64,000 nucleotides of DNA from Clostridiales bacterium (lineage in GTDB: Bacteria; Bacillota; Clostridia; Oscillospirales; Oscillospiraceae): contig JALFXH010000146.1 in the NCBI GenBank assembly GCA_022786965.1, forward strand, positions 1 to 64,000, read 5' to 3'. Of this stretch, positions 17,644-25,820 are shown in pieces; positions within the stretch are counted from its first letter, which is position 1, and each line of letters opens with the position of its first letter. The position numbers and the translations under genes were made by a program. The notes beneath the pieces are model-generated. The model made no database searches, was not told the origin of the DNA, and was given only the letters and a program-made list of their open reading frames with translations.

Positions 17644-19020
17644 ATGAGTAAGAAGCGGCTGGATATCCCTATGCTGGGCGTCATTTTCTCTCTGGCCTGG
17701 CCCACCATGCTGCAGGAGCTGATGCAGACGGCGGTGCAGTATATCGACACCGCCATGGTCGGCTCTCTTGGCACCCAGGCTACCGCGGCGGTGGGGGCTA
17801 CCGGTACGGTTGCCTGGCTGGTAAACGGCACCGTATCCGCGCTGGGCGTGGGTTTTCTGGCCTGTATTTCCCAGGCCATGGGCGCGGGAGAACAGGAGCG
17901 GGCCAAACGTGCCGCTGCCCAGTCTGTCCTCATGGCGCTCATGGTCGGCACTATCCTGACGGTTCTCACGACCGGTCTTGGCAGCTCCATCGTCCGATGG
18001 ATGCAGGTCGCGCCGGTGATCCGGGATGCGGCGGCACAGTATTTCCGCATTCTATACCTGCCCATGCTGTTTCGTGCCATGAACATTCTGTTCAGTATGG
18101 TGCTCCGGGCCGTGGGAGACGCCCGAACGCCCATGCAGGTGGGACTGCGGGTAAACTGCCTGAATGTCCTTTTGAATACGCTCTTCATCTACCCTGCCGG
18201 AACGGTACACCTGATGGGCATTTCCTTGTGGGGCGCCGGTTGGGGAATCAACGGTGCGGCTGCCGCCAGCGCCATCGCTTACACCTACGGCGGAATCTCC
18301 ATGGCGGTGAGGCTTTGGCGTCATCCGCTGATCAGCCCCCGGGGGCAGCGGTTTGCGCCGGATTCCAACGTCTTGATGCCCTGCCTGAAGGTAGCGCTTC
18401 CGAATATGCTCCAGCGCTTCGGTACTTCTTTGGGCTATGTGGCCTTCGCGTCCATGATTAACGCCCTGGGGGATGTATCCGCCGCGGCCCACACCATTGC
18501 CAATACGGTGGAGTCTCTGTTTTACATCCCCGGCTGGGGAATGCAGACTGCCGCGGCGGCGCTGGCGGGCAACGCCTACGGTGCCCGGGACGGTAAAAAG
18601 CTGAGAAGCCTTGGCAGCACCTTTCTTCCTCTGGAGGTCGGGCTGATGCTGCTTTCCGGCGGAATGCTCTTCCTGTTCGCGCCCCAGCTGGTGGGGCTGT
18701 TTTCCAGAGATCCCCAGGTTACAAAGCTCAGCGTCACAGTCTTGCGGATGGTGGCGGTTTCCGAGCCATTCTATGGGGTGCCCATTGTTCTGGAGGGACT
18801 GATGCAGGGGATCGGAAAAACCACGGTTCCGTTTCTGTTCAATATCGCTGGAATGTGGGGCGTCCGAATTCTTGGTACGTTCTTGTGTACCCGCCTGTTG
18901 GGGATGGGGCTGGTCAGCGCCTGGGGGTGCATGATCGGTCACAATCTGCTGCTGTTCGTCCTCTTCACCGTCTATTACGCCGCAGGCAGGGCCCTGCCCA
19001 ATGCGGAAAGCGGTTTCTGA
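17644..19020 (+). CDS. MATE-family multidrug/toxin exporter
   Basis: A 458-residue integral membrane protein of the MATE (MatE x2) family, expected to expel drugs or metabolites using an Na+ or H+ gradient. About 12 hydrophobic segments are arranged as two homologous halves; MVGSLGTQATAAVGATG near residue 35 and GWGMQTAAAALAGNAYGA near 300 are the equivalent conserved loops, and DARTPMQVGLRVN is a family block. ATG 17644 is preceded by AAGGAGA; an in-frame ATG six codons earlier lacks a site. It has its own promoter and is a single-gene unit next to the Amadori locus, without evidence of a functional link to it. Confidence 0.9.
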   Translation: MSKKRLDIPMLGVIFSLAWPTMLQELMQTAVQYIDTAMVGSLGTQATAAVGATGTVAWLVNGTVSALGVGFLACISQAMGAGEQERAKRAAAQSVLMALMVGTILTVLTTGLGSSIVRWMQVAPVIRDAAAQYFRILYLPMLFRAMNILFSMVLRAVGDARTPMQVGLRVNCLNVLLNTLFIYPAGTVHLMGISLWGAGWGINGAAAASAIAYTYGGISMAVRLWRHPLISPRGQRFAPDSNVLMPCLKVALPNMLQRFGTSLGYVAFASMINALGDVSAAAHTIANTVESLFYIPGWGMQTAAAALAGNAYGARDGKKLRSLGSTFLPLEVGLMLLSGGMLFLFAPQLVGLFSRDPQVTKLSVTVLRMVAVSEPFYGVPIVLEGLMQGIGKTTVPFLFNIAGMWGVRILGTFLCTRLLGMGLVSAWGCMIGHNLLLFVLFTVYYAAGRALPNAESGF

Positions 19021-19224
19021 TTTTTTTCGCGCGAATGACCTTGCCGGCTCCTTGCGCATCCATCTCGTGCGCATTCCGGATGAAATTACATCATGCGAAA
19101 TGACGTTTTCCGTTGAATATCCGCATCACCCGCAGTCTTCCCTTTCATGATACTTGTTTCTGTCCGATTCCCTGACAGCACCATCCGGTTGTACCAGATC
19201 GACACCAAAAAACTTCATAATAAC

Positions 19225-19265
19225 AAAAAACCGAACCCGGCTCCCAAAAGGGAAACCGGGTTCGG
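19225..19265 (-). terminator. Intrinsic terminator behind the tRNA-Leu-like fragment
   Basis: On the minus strand CCGAACCCGG pairs with CCGGGTTCGG and is followed by TTTTTT. Its position about a dozen bases after the tRNA-like 3' end suggests it is the original terminator of a tRNA gene now lost. Confidence 0.75.
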
Positions 19266-19277
19266 ATTATTTTGGCT

Positions 19278-19298
19278 TGGTGCGGGCATGGGGACTCG
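19278..19298 (-). pseudogene. tRNA-Leu 3'-end fragment
   Basis: Read on the minus strand, this 21-base stretch ends in TGCCCGCACCA, a tRNA-Leu acceptor 3' arm with encoded CCA, preceded by CGAGTCCCCA of a T-arm. It agrees with the intact tRNA-Leu at 26042 except for two T-stem positions. The rest of the tRNA is missing, replaced by the nested hairpin block. It could be an attachment-site scar or a decayed tRNA. Confidence 0.5.
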
Positions 19299-19400
19299 CT
19301 GCCGATTTGCCAAAGGCAAATCGTAAGGACGCAATTCCATCGAGCCGGAATTGCCCAACCTGCCACCGGCAGGTTGGATTGAAATGTTCGAGTCCCCCGC
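19282..19400. repeat. Cloverleaf-like block of four nested inverted repeats
   Basis: An outer stem GGGGACTCG (19290-19298) / CGAGTCCCC (19389-19397), extendable by GCGG/CCGC, encloses three hairpins: GATTTGCC/GGCAAATC (19304-19322), CAATTCC/GGAATTG (19332-19353) and CCAACCTGCC/GGCAGGTTGG (19355-19377). All stems are perfect. This is not a tRNA because the arms and loops do not fit. It may be a folded RNA or a single-strand-recognised mobile repeat. Confidence 0.7.
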
Positions 19401-19437
19401 TGTATTTAATAACCGGGACACCCCAAAGGGGTATGCA

Positions 19438-19776
19438 TAGTTTCTTCACAAAGACGGAGGCAGGATCAAGTATTATGATAAAGATTAAGGCATACCGCAG
19501 AATCTGCTCCAAGGGAACCCGTGACGCCAGGTTAGAAAGCCAGTCCTTGTTTTGTACATTCAGATCAAACATACAGACCAATGTGAAAATAATAAAAATA
19601 TGAAGTGCCTGATCGATTAGAAAAGAAGTGAAGTGCGAAGTTGAAGTCTTAAACTTTTTGTCAGCATACACTCTGATCCAGTCAATAAGAAAGTGGGACA
19701 GAGCAGTAATTGCGAAAGGTATCCAAACTGCATTAGCAGGGATACACAGGAAAGCGACTAATGCAAAAGTAACTCC
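19438..19776 (-). pseudogene. DUF3307 membrane protein remnant, truncated at both ends
   Basis: About 113 residues on the minus strand match the DUF3307 pattern of predicted membrane proteins: hydrophobic ITALSHFLIDWIRVYADKK, FLIDQALHIFIIFTL and RYALIFIIILDPASVFVKKL. The N-terminal portion is cut off at about 19776, where the frame runs into a headless FtsX gene of the opposite strand, and the C-terminal portion is lost at the nested hairpin block. No start codon with a ribosome site is present. Local composition is more AT-rich than its neighbours, which suggests foreign origin. The family call rests on the visible motifs and is moderately sure. Confidence 0.6.
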
Positions 19777-20466
19777 CTGAAAGTAGGCGATATCATCGGG
19801 TTGGACGGGGCGAAACTGACCGTGTCCGGCGTTCTGAATGACAGCCCCTTTGACACCAGTGACAGCCCGACCATTATCTGTACGGAAGAAACCTTTCAAA
19901 AGCTGACCAAGGAGCAGACCTACAAGGTCATCGATATCCAGCTTATGAAAAAGGCATCCGATGCGGATGTGGCGGGACTTCGGTCACTGGTGGACGCGCA
20001 GGGCAGGGACATTCAATTTTCTGATCGAAGAGAGAGCAAGGAGATGGTAAACAGCACCTATTGGGCATTTACCCTCTTTGTCTATGCGTTTCTGGCGGTG
20101 ATTGCCCTGATTACCATTTTGAACATCGTCAACAGTATTTCTCTCAGCGTGTCCGCAAGGAAAAAGCAGTATGGCTTTATGCGGGCAGCGGGCATGGAGG
20201 GCGGGCAAATCCTGCGCATGATTACCGCCGAAGCCGCCACCTATGGGGTCATCGGTCTGATTGTGGGATGCGCCGCCGGACTCCCCCTGTATCGGTATCT
20301 GTACCGCCTGATGATCACCCACTATTTCGGCATCGAACCCCCGATTCCCTGGATACCTCTTTTCATCTGTTTTGGAATCACAGTGGTTTCTGTTTGCGTT
20401 GCTGTCCGAACACCCGTCAAACGCATCAACCGTATGGCGATTACCGAAACTATCAACGAATTGTAA
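19777..20466 (+). pseudogene. 5'-truncated FtsX/MacB-type ABC permease
   Basis: The open frame supplies about 225 C-terminal residues of an FtsX-domain ABC permease, a type normally 600-850 residues. It begins within KVGDIIGLDGAKLTVSGVL, a mid-protein extracellular stretch, and continues through NIVNSISLSVSARKKQYGFMRAAG, the typical FtsX core, to three hydrophobic segments and ARTPVKRINRMA. There is no ATG or ribosome site at its head; only a TTG occurs inside a conserved block. The 5' end abuts a truncated DUF3307 gene, marking a deletion junction near 19777. It is followed by a good terminator and is probably not functional. Confidence 0.75.
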
Positions 20467-20471
20467 AAAAC

Positions 20472-20497
20472 CTGCCGCAGGAATCCTCCTGCGGCAG
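20472..20497. terminator. Bidirectional terminator between FtsX remnant and sensor kinase
   Basis: CTGCCGCAGG and CCTGCGGCAG form a perfect 10-bp stem with a 6-base loop. Read on the minus strand it is followed by TTTTTT and so best serves the two-component operon; it also follows the FtsX remnant. Confidence 0.8.
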
Positions 20498-20502
20498 AAG
20501 CA

Positions 20503-21855
20503 TTATGGAACAATCGGAAAATGAAGTACGGCAACCGCGCCGCTGTCGTTACGAAACTCTGTCTGCCCACCGTGGGCGGCGACAATCTGCTGCACTAGAT
20601 GCAGCCCCAGAATGTGGGGCGCGTTGGGGTCGGAGCAGGTGTCAGAGAGGTTTCGCAGAGCTGCTTCCGGGTAGCCCCTACCATTGTCCCGGACTTCCAG
20701 TACAAGCTGTCCCTCTGCGATTTCTGCCGCTACCCAAATGTCACAGCCGGAGGGATTGTGTCGGACGCTGTTGTTCAGGAGGTTGTCTACGGCTCTTGTC
20801 AGCAATTCTTCGTCCGCTTTCAGCGTTGCCTGTCCCGCCGGTTCCCGGATCAGGAGGTCAACGCGGTGGGTTTCCTCCAGCGAATCGCTGAATTCCGCAA
20901 CGCAACGGCGGAGCCACGCGCCCATTTGAATGGGCGCTCGCCGCAGGGGCTGGGCGTTGTATTGCAGTTTGAAGGTCAGATTCAGGTCCTCAATGAGGGC
21001 CTTTATTTTTTTGCTCTGGGTGCAGATGGCGTCGGCCTTTTTTCGCGGCTCCGACTGGGGCGGGAACTGCTGGGCAAGCTGCTCCCCGTAGCCCATAATC
21101 AGCGCCAGCGGGGTGCGAATGTCGTGGGAAACCCCGGCAATCCAGTTGGCCCGGGTCATGTCCCGGCGCGCAATCAGTTCGCTCTGATGCTGAAGGTGAC
21201 GGCTGGTCTGGTTCAGCTTTTCCGCCAGTTCTGCCGTCGCGCCGGACTTTTTCAGAAGAACTTCTTTTCCTTCTGCCAAATTTCCGATACCCTCCGCCAA
21301 CTCCCGCAGAGGTCTGGCACCCCGCCAGCCCAAGAGCAGACAAATGGCAAGCACCAGAGCCATATCCAGCACCAGCAAGGGGCAAAAGGTGGACAGCAGC
21401 GCGTACAGAATATCGTTGTCCATGTAAAAATCGAACCGGGTCATGCTGCCCTTGGGCTTGCCCGTCACCAGAAGCCCATAGTCGTTGCGGTAGACCATCA
21501 CCGGGTAGTCCTTCAGATACCAGCGGGAAAAGGCGGCAACCTCGGGGACAGTATAGGGGTGATCCAGCTCCGAGGGCAAATTCTCCGACCACAGGATTTC
21601 CCCGCTGTCACTTAGTAGCATTGCCCATGCAAAATGCTGCTGCCATTCAAGGCTCAGATCAGGGGAATAGCCATCCTCTGTCCGGGCAAAAGACTCCGCA
21701 AATTTCCCAACTGGGAAGAAGCCCTCCTGCATACTCTGCGATCCATAGTGAATGACAATGCCGGCGAGCAAAGCACCATTGACCGTAAGCACCAGCAAAA
21801 CAATGATGAATGCCGCAAGAATATACCGGCGAATCAAACGGGAGACGGTTTTCAT
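20503..21855 (-). CDS. Two-component sensor histidine kinase
   Basis: A 450-residue membrane sensor kinase: a transmembrane segment at about residues 10-32, an extracytoplasmic sensor of about 120 residues, a second membrane segment near 165-185, a HAMP linker (RPLRELAEGIGNLAEGKE), a HisKA domain with phospho-acceptor His in GVSHDIRTPLALIMGYGEQL, and a HATPase domain with NLLNNSVRHNP, VRDNGRGYP and GLHLVQQIVAAHGG. Its ATG overlaps the response-regulator stop (ATGA). It is divergent from, and probably controls, the adjacent ABC exporter genes, as in peptide-antibiotic sensing systems. Its extracytoplasmic domain is larger than in BceS-type intramembrane sensors. Confidence 0.9.
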   Translation of the reverse strand: MKTVSRLIRRYILAAFIIVLLVLTVNGALLAGIVIHYGSQSMQEGFFPVGKFAESFARTEDGYSPDLSLEWQQHFAWAMLLSDSGEILWSENLPSELDHPYTVPEVAAFSRWYLKDYPVMVYRNDYGLLVTGKPKGSMTRFDFYMDNDILYALLSTFCPLLVLDMALVLAICLLLGWRGARPLRELAEGIGNLAEGKEVLLKKSGATAELAEKLNQTSRHLQHQSELIARRDMTRANWIAGVSHDIRTPLALIMGYGEQLAQQFPPQSEPRKKADAICTQSKKIKALIEDLNLTFKLQYNAQPLRRAPIQMGAWLRRCVAEFSDSLEETHRVDLLIREPAGQATLKADEELLTRAVDNLLNNSVRHNPSGCDIWVAAEIAEGQLVLEVRDNGRGYPEAALRNLSDTCSDPNAPHILGLHLVQQIVAAHGGQTEFRNDSGAVAVLHFPIVP

Positions 21856-22562
21856 TGGGATTCCTCCTTGGAAAGCCGATAGCCCAGTCCTCGGGCGGTG
21901 AGAATCCACCGTGGCTGGGAGGGCTGCTCCTCCACCTTTTCCCGCAGATGCCGGATGTGGACGTTCAGGCTGTTTTCGTAGCCGTAGTAATCGCCGCCCC
22001 AGACCGCTTCGCAAAGAGCGTCATAGGTGACGATGCGCCCCCGATTGTCCAGCAGCTTTTGCAGGATGGTGCGCTCCGTCGCTGTCAGGGAAACCGTGCC
22101 AGCTGGGGTGGTTACAGTGGCGTCTCCAAAATCTACGGTGCAGTCTCCCAAGTGAAGCATCGTCTCCCGCCGGAGCTGTCCCCGGTAAAACCGCCGCAGA
22201 ATCCCGGAAACTCGCAGCAGAAGCTCCTGCATCAGGAAGGGTTTGGTCATGTAATCGTCCGCCCCCAGCCCCAGACCGAACAGCCGGTCGCTGTCCGCGT
22301 CCCGGGCAGACAGGAACAAAATGGGCACATCGGAATGGGCGCGAATCTCCCGGAACAGGGAAAAACCGTCCCCATCCGGCAGATTGATGTCCAGAATCAC
22401 CAGCTCCGGCATTTCCTCCCCGATTGCCTGCCGGGCAGCTTTGACACTGTCGGCGCTTTTCAGATGATGATATCCTGCGCTGTTCAGTTCTTCTGTTAAT
22501 AGGTCCCGCAGTTCCCGGCTGTCATCCACAATGAGGATTCTCGCGTCCTGTATGGTCTGCAT
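21852..22562 (-). CDS. OmpR/PhoB-family response regulator
   Basis: A 236-residue regulator with an N-terminal receiver (acidic pocket VDDS, phospho-acceptor Asp in VILDINLPDGDG, conserved Lys in MTKPF) and a C-terminal OmpR-type winged helix (TATERTILQKLLDN ... NVHIRHLREK). I chose ATG 22562 (MQTIQDA), which has AAGGAAGGTG upstream. It pairs with the kinase encoded immediately downstream. Direct repeats of AAATTTAAGG upstream of the divergent ABC genes are the probable binding site. Confidence 0.92.
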   Translation of the reverse strand: MQTIQDARILIVDDSRELRDLLTEELNSAGYHHLKSADSVKAARQAIGEEMPELVILDINLPDGDGFSLFREIRAHSDVPILFLSARDADSDRLFGLGLGADDYMTKPFLMQELLLRVSGILRRFYRGQLRRETMLHLGDCTVDFGDATVTTPAGTVSLTATERTILQKLLDNRGRIVTYDALCEAVWGGDYYGYENSLNVHIRHLREKVEEQPSQPRWILTARGLGYRLSKEESQ

Positions 22563-22584
22563 ACCGTCACCTTCCTTTGCGCCC

Positions 22585-22613
22585 ATTATATCGGACAAGG
22601 GATGCTTTTTCCA
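22585..22613 (-). promoter_or_regulatory. Promoter of the two-component operon
   Basis: On the minus strand TGGAAA (22613-22608) and TATAAT (22590-22585) are 17 bases apart, 22 bases before the regulator start. The -35 box is weak, consistent with activation. Confidence 0.5.
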
Positions 22614-22625
22614 GATTTCCCCCGG

Positions 22626-22646
22626 AAATTTAAGGCAAATTTAAGG
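22626..22646 (+). promoter_or_regulatory. Tandem direct repeat, likely response-regulator site
   Basis: AAATTTAAGG occurs at 22626-22635 and again at 22637-22646, an 11-base periodicity equal to one helical turn. OmpR-family regulators bind such tandem direct repeats as dimers. It lies about 70-90 bases upstream of the ABC ATPase start codon. Confidence 0.65.
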
Positions 22647-22712
22647 GGAGCAACAGGCTGTCATAAGGTTGCGGATGTATGCTGTTTCCAGCACAAGGAA
22701 AGGAGCAAACTT

Positions 22713-23621
22713 ATGCAATCCATTGTCGAAACCACTAATTTGACCAAGCGGTACGGCGCAATCCCGGTAGTCAATCAGGTGTCCCTATCCGTGCCGGAGG
22801 GCGGCGTCTACGGCTTCATTGGCCCCAACGGCGCGGGAAAGTCCACCACCATGAAAATGCTGCTGGGACTGGTGAAGCCCAGCGGCGGCGAAATTCATCT
22901 TCTGGGAAAACAGATGAACGAACGGAACCGGCTGGAGCTTCTGCGGCAGACCGGCTCTCTCATCGAGTCCCCCTCCTGCTATGGGCATCTGACCGGGGAG
23001 GAAAACCTGCAAATCGTGGCGGAGCTGAAAAATGTGCCAAAGAAGGACATTGACCGGGTGCTGGAAATCGTGGAGCTGACTGACAGCCGCAAGCGGCAGG
23101 TAAAGCAGTATTCTCTGGGAATGCGCCAACGGTTGGGTATCGCCCAGGCCCTGCTGGGAAATCCCAAGCTGCTGATTCTGGACGAGCCAACCAACGGACT
23201 TGACCCTTCCGGCATTCAGCAGATGCGCAGCCTGATTCGGGATATGCCCAACCAATGCGGCGCAACCGTGCTGATTTCCAGCCATCTGCTCAGTGAAATG
23301 GAGCAGATGGTGGACTGGGTGGGCATCATCAACCACGGGCAGCTGCTGTTTCAAGGAAAGCTGACTGATCTGCGGCAGCACAGTCAGGGGGACATTTCCC
23401 TGCGGGTGCTGCACCCGGAAAAGGCGCTGCCCATCCTTGGGAGTCTGTCCAAGCCTGACCGGGAGCCGGGCGTTTTCCGCCTTCCCGCTATGCGGGAGGA
23501 TTTGCTGGCGGAACTGGTACGGCGCTTATCTGTGGGGCAGGCAGGGGTGGTGGAACTGAACCGCCACACCAAGTCGCTGGAAGAAATCTTCCTGAGCCTG
23601 ACAGGGGAGGAAGGAAAATGA
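22713..23621 (+). CDS. Lantibiotic-type ABC exporter ATPase (LanF/BcrA-like)
   Basis: A 302-residue ABC ATP-binding protein of the BcrA/LanF group that exports or expels peptide antibiotics together with membrane subunits. Walker A is GPNGAGKSTT, the signature is YSLGMRQRLGIAQAL, Walker B is LLILDEPTNGLDP, and the H-loop His is in ISSHLL. The C-terminal 90 residues form the accessory domain usual in this group. ATG 22713 follows AAGGAAAGGAG. Its stop overlaps the next gene by four bases, so it is co-translated with two permease genes. It faces the two-component operon that probably induces it. Confidence 0.9.
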   Translation: MQSIVETTNLTKRYGAIPVVNQVSLSVPEGGVYGFIGPNGAGKSTTMKMLLGLVKPSGGEIHLLGKQMNERNRLELLRQTGSLIESPSCYGHLTGEENLQIVAELKNVPKKDIDRVLEIVELTDSRKRQVKQYSLGMRQRLGIAQALLGNPKLLILDEPTNGLDPSGIQQMRSLIRDMPNQCGATVLISSHLLSEMEQMVDWVGIINHGQLLFQGKLTDLRQHSQGDISLRVLHPEKALPILGSLSKPDREPGVFRLPAMREDLLAELVRRLSVGQAGVVELNRHTKSLEEIFLSLTGEEGK

Positions 23622-24364
23622 GAACCCTTTGTGCAGAACTCAAGAAATCCCGGCGCAGGCACAACACGCTGGTGGCGGTATGCATTTCCCTATTTGTCCT
23701 GCTGTGGGCGACCCAGACCGGCAGCGCCGGGGAGGGGCGGCAGGAGCAGGGCTATTGGGGGCTATTTTACGCCGTGCCGGTGATGAACACGGTGGTGATG
23801 CCCCTGGGCACGGCGGTGCTTGCCAGCCGCCTGTGGGATTTGGAAAGCAAGGAAAAAAGCTGCAGGATACTACTGACCCTGCAAAGCCGGGGGGCGCTGT
23901 TTCTAGGCAAGGCGGCAGTTGCCCTGCTGCAAATCCTGCTGATTGGCGTCATCGAGAGCACGGGCATTCTGGCTCTGGGAAAACATTTCGGGTTTACAGA
24001 GCTGCTTGATTGGGGGCAGTTGCGGTGGCTGGCAGTCAGCACCTTTGCCGTGAACACCATGCTGTTTTTTCTCTGGCTGTTTCTCAGCATTCGCTTTGAC
24101 AATCAGGTGCCCACCCTGGCGGCAGGGATGGTGGGGAGCCTATCTGGGCTGTTCGCCGCTTTCATGCCGCCTCTGGTGAGCTATTTTCTGCCCTGGGGCT
24201 ATTACATTCCCTTAAGCACCATCCGCATGGACTGGAACCGGGAGACCCGAATCGTCCGCTATTATACTGCACCCTATCCCCTCTGGCTGCTGATCCTCAC
24301 CGCCGCTTTCGGTGTGCTGTTCGTGGCAATGGCCTGGGAAGCACTGAAACACAAGGAGGTATGA
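23618..24364 (+). CDS. Lantibiotic-type ABC permease subunit 1 (LanE-like)
   Basis: A 248-residue ABC-2-type permease with about six hydrophobic segments, of the LanE/MutE group that pairs with a LanF ATPase in self-protection against lantibiotics. The N-terminus RTLCAELKKSRRRHN is the short cytoplasmic tail typical of these proteins, followed by LVAVCISLFVLLWA and later FYAVPVMNTVVMPLGTAV. It overlaps both neighbours by four bases. No lantibiotic precursor or modification genes are nearby, so the system is likely a stand-alone resistance exporter. Confidence 0.8.
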   Translation: MRTLCAELKKSRRRHNTLVAVCISLFVLLWATQTGSAGEGRQEQGYWGLFYAVPVMNTVVMPLGTAVLASRLWDLESKEKSCRILLTLQSRGALFLGKAAVALLQILLIGVIESTGILALGKHFGFTELLDWGQLRWLAVSTFAVNTMLFFLWLFLSIRFDNQVPTLAAGMVGSLSGLFAAFMPPLVSYFLPWGYYIPLSTIRMDWNRETRIVRYYTAPYPLWLLILTAAFGVLFVAMAWEALKHKEV

Positions 24365-25101
24365 CCATGCTGCTGCGCTGTATCCGGGCGGAGAACCGCA
24401 AGCTCCGCCGCAGTCCCATTTGGCTGCTGTTTCTGGCCGTTCCCGCCATTTCGGCGGTGTACGGCACCTTCAACTATAGGATAAATCTGGAGATTCTTAC
24501 CCACGGCTGGTATGACCTTTGGACCCAATACACCCTGTTTTATGCCATTTTCTTTTTCGCGCCGCTGATTGGGGTCTATGCCGCCTACCTGTGGCGGCTG
24601 GAGCACCGGGGTCACAACTGGAATCTCATCATGACCACTCCGGTGCGCCCCTTCTGCCTGTACTTCGCAAAATTCTGCGTAGTGACAAAAATGGCAGTGC
24701 TGACGCAAGTTTGGCTGCTGGTGCTGTTTACTATCGGTGGAAAATTTGGGGCAGGACTGGCAGGTTTTCCTCCGCCGGAGGTTGTTCTCTGGCTCCTCCG
24801 GGGTGTTATCGGTGGTCTGGCAATTATCGCGTTGCAGCTTCTGCTGTCCATGATCATTCGCAATTTTGCCCTGCCGGTGCTGATCGCTTTAGGCGGAAGC
24901 GTGGTAGGACTGCTGGCTGCCAGTAAGGATGCTGGACTGTACTGGCCCTACTCCCTGATGATCATGGGCATGAACTCCAACCGCACCGAGGATGTGATAG
25001 CAGGTGGGATCTGGGGCTTCTTCCTGAGCTGTGCCGTTTTCTTGGCAGTGTTTCTCCTGATTGCCAATGTTCTGCTGACAAAGGGGGATGTAAATGTATA
25101 A
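24361..25101 (+). CDS. Lantibiotic-type ABC permease subunit 2 (LanG-like)
   Basis: A 246-residue ABC-2-type permease, paralogous in layout to the preceding one, with a basic N-terminus (CIRAENRKLRRSPIW) and six predicted membrane segments, including ISAVYGTFNYRIN and FFFAPLIGVYAAYLW. The arrangement ATPase-permease-permease with four-base overlaps is the LanFEG order. It ends the operon; a stem-loop follows. Substrate is inferred to be a cationic peptide antibiotic or bacitracin-like compound. Confidence 0.8.
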   Translation: MTMLLRCIRAENRKLRRSPIWLLFLAVPAISAVYGTFNYRINLEILTHGWYDLWTQYTLFYAIFFFAPLIGVYAAYLWRLEHRGHNWNLIMTTPVRPFCLYFAKFCVVTKMAVLTQVWLLVLFTIGGKFGAGLAGFPPPEVVLWLLRGVIGGLAIIALQLLLSMIIRNFALPVLIALGGSVVGLLAASKDAGLYWPYSLMIMGMNSNRTEDVIAGGIWGFFLSCAVFLAVFLLIANVLLTKGDVNV

Positions 25102-25110
25102 CTCCGTATA

Positions 25111-25152
25111 GAAAGTGTGGTGTCGTCAAATTCTGGCGACACTTTCATTTTC
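25111..25152 (+). terminator. Stem-loop after the ABC exporter operon
   Basis: GAAAGTGT (25111-25118) and ACACTTTC (25139-25146) pair and are followed by ATTTTCG. The loop is long (20 bases), so efficiency is uncertain. Confidence 0.5.
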
Positions 25153-25216
25153 GTGTTGCACCCAATACTATCCAAAAACTATGTACCATTCCAACCTGCA
25201 AGGGGAGGTCTGCCTT

Positions 25217-25801
25217 TTGGACATATCTTGCTTATTTGGGCGTATCGTTTCCATTACACAGTTTAATAAAGGCAAGGCTTCCCAATTGTTTTTGCGTGCA
25301 AGCAGAGGGGAAACTCTTTTAGTGATGAAAAACAACTCTCCTGTTGCTGTCGTTATTTCTCCCGAGGAGTATGAGATTCTTCGAAAAATTCCACGGCTCT
25401 GTGGTAAAACCAGTGTGAACGGCAATGATATGGGAATCCGACATCACGCAGCGTGCAACGGCGACAATTGTGCATTGCTCCCAACGCTTTGTCCCGGAGA
25501 ATTATTAGTACTCGAAGAAGAGCCCGAGAACAAATACGATCCAATGGCAATCAGGGTGGTAACGCAGCAGAATGAACACCTGGGGTACATCCCCCGTTGC
25601 TACAAGCTGAAACGGATTGCTGACAACCACGGTATCACCATTCTGCTGGTACACCATCTGAGAAAGCAGGGGGACCGTGATCCTGTGAACAGGCTCTCCG
25701 GCACAACGGGTATCAGCGGTGCGGTGGATGCGGTGTTCGTCTTGGATAGCTATTCCAAAAACCATGTGCTATGGTGTGTGCTACAAAAGCACGCACCATA
25801 A
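25217..25801 (+). pseudogene. Composite relic: Phd-like antitoxin + HIRAN + RepA-like ATPase end
   Basis: One uninterrupted frame of 194 codons joins three unrelated pieces. Residues 8-60 resemble a Phd/YefM antitoxin (SITQFNKGKASQLFLRAS, LLVMKNNSPVAVVISPEEYE). Residues 70-125 resemble a HIRAN domain (NKYDPMAIRVV, HLGYIPR). The last 65 residues match the C-terminal half of a RepA/AAA_25 plasmid-type ATPase (DNHGITILLVHHLRKQ, SGTTGISGAVDAVFVLD). A TTG at 25217 is preceded by AGGGGAGG at good spacing, so it may still be translated. The joins look like deletions within a mobile element that carried these genes. A designed fusion seems less likely, because the ATPase piece lacks its Walker A. Confidence 0.6.
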
Positions 25802-25820
25802 GCGGAAAGGTGAAAAACCA

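Larger units (their letters stand above)
19021..19437. other. Gene-poor gap with terminator, tRNA fragment and nested hairpins
   Basis: From 19021 to about 19220 I see no gene or strong signal. From 19225 onward there is a minus-strand intrinsic terminator, a 21-base tRNA-Leu-like 3' end, and a block of four nested inverted repeats, after which a truncated gene begins. Confidence 0.5.

Noticed and set aside
19282..19400. A complete tRNA gene
   Set aside because: Only the 3' end looks tRNA-like; the remaining arms are long perfect hairpins without a fitting anticodon or T-loop.
20503..25101. A lantibiotic biosynthesis cluster
   Set aside because: Only sensing and export genes are present; there is no precursor peptide, LanM/LanB/LanC or protease gene nearby.
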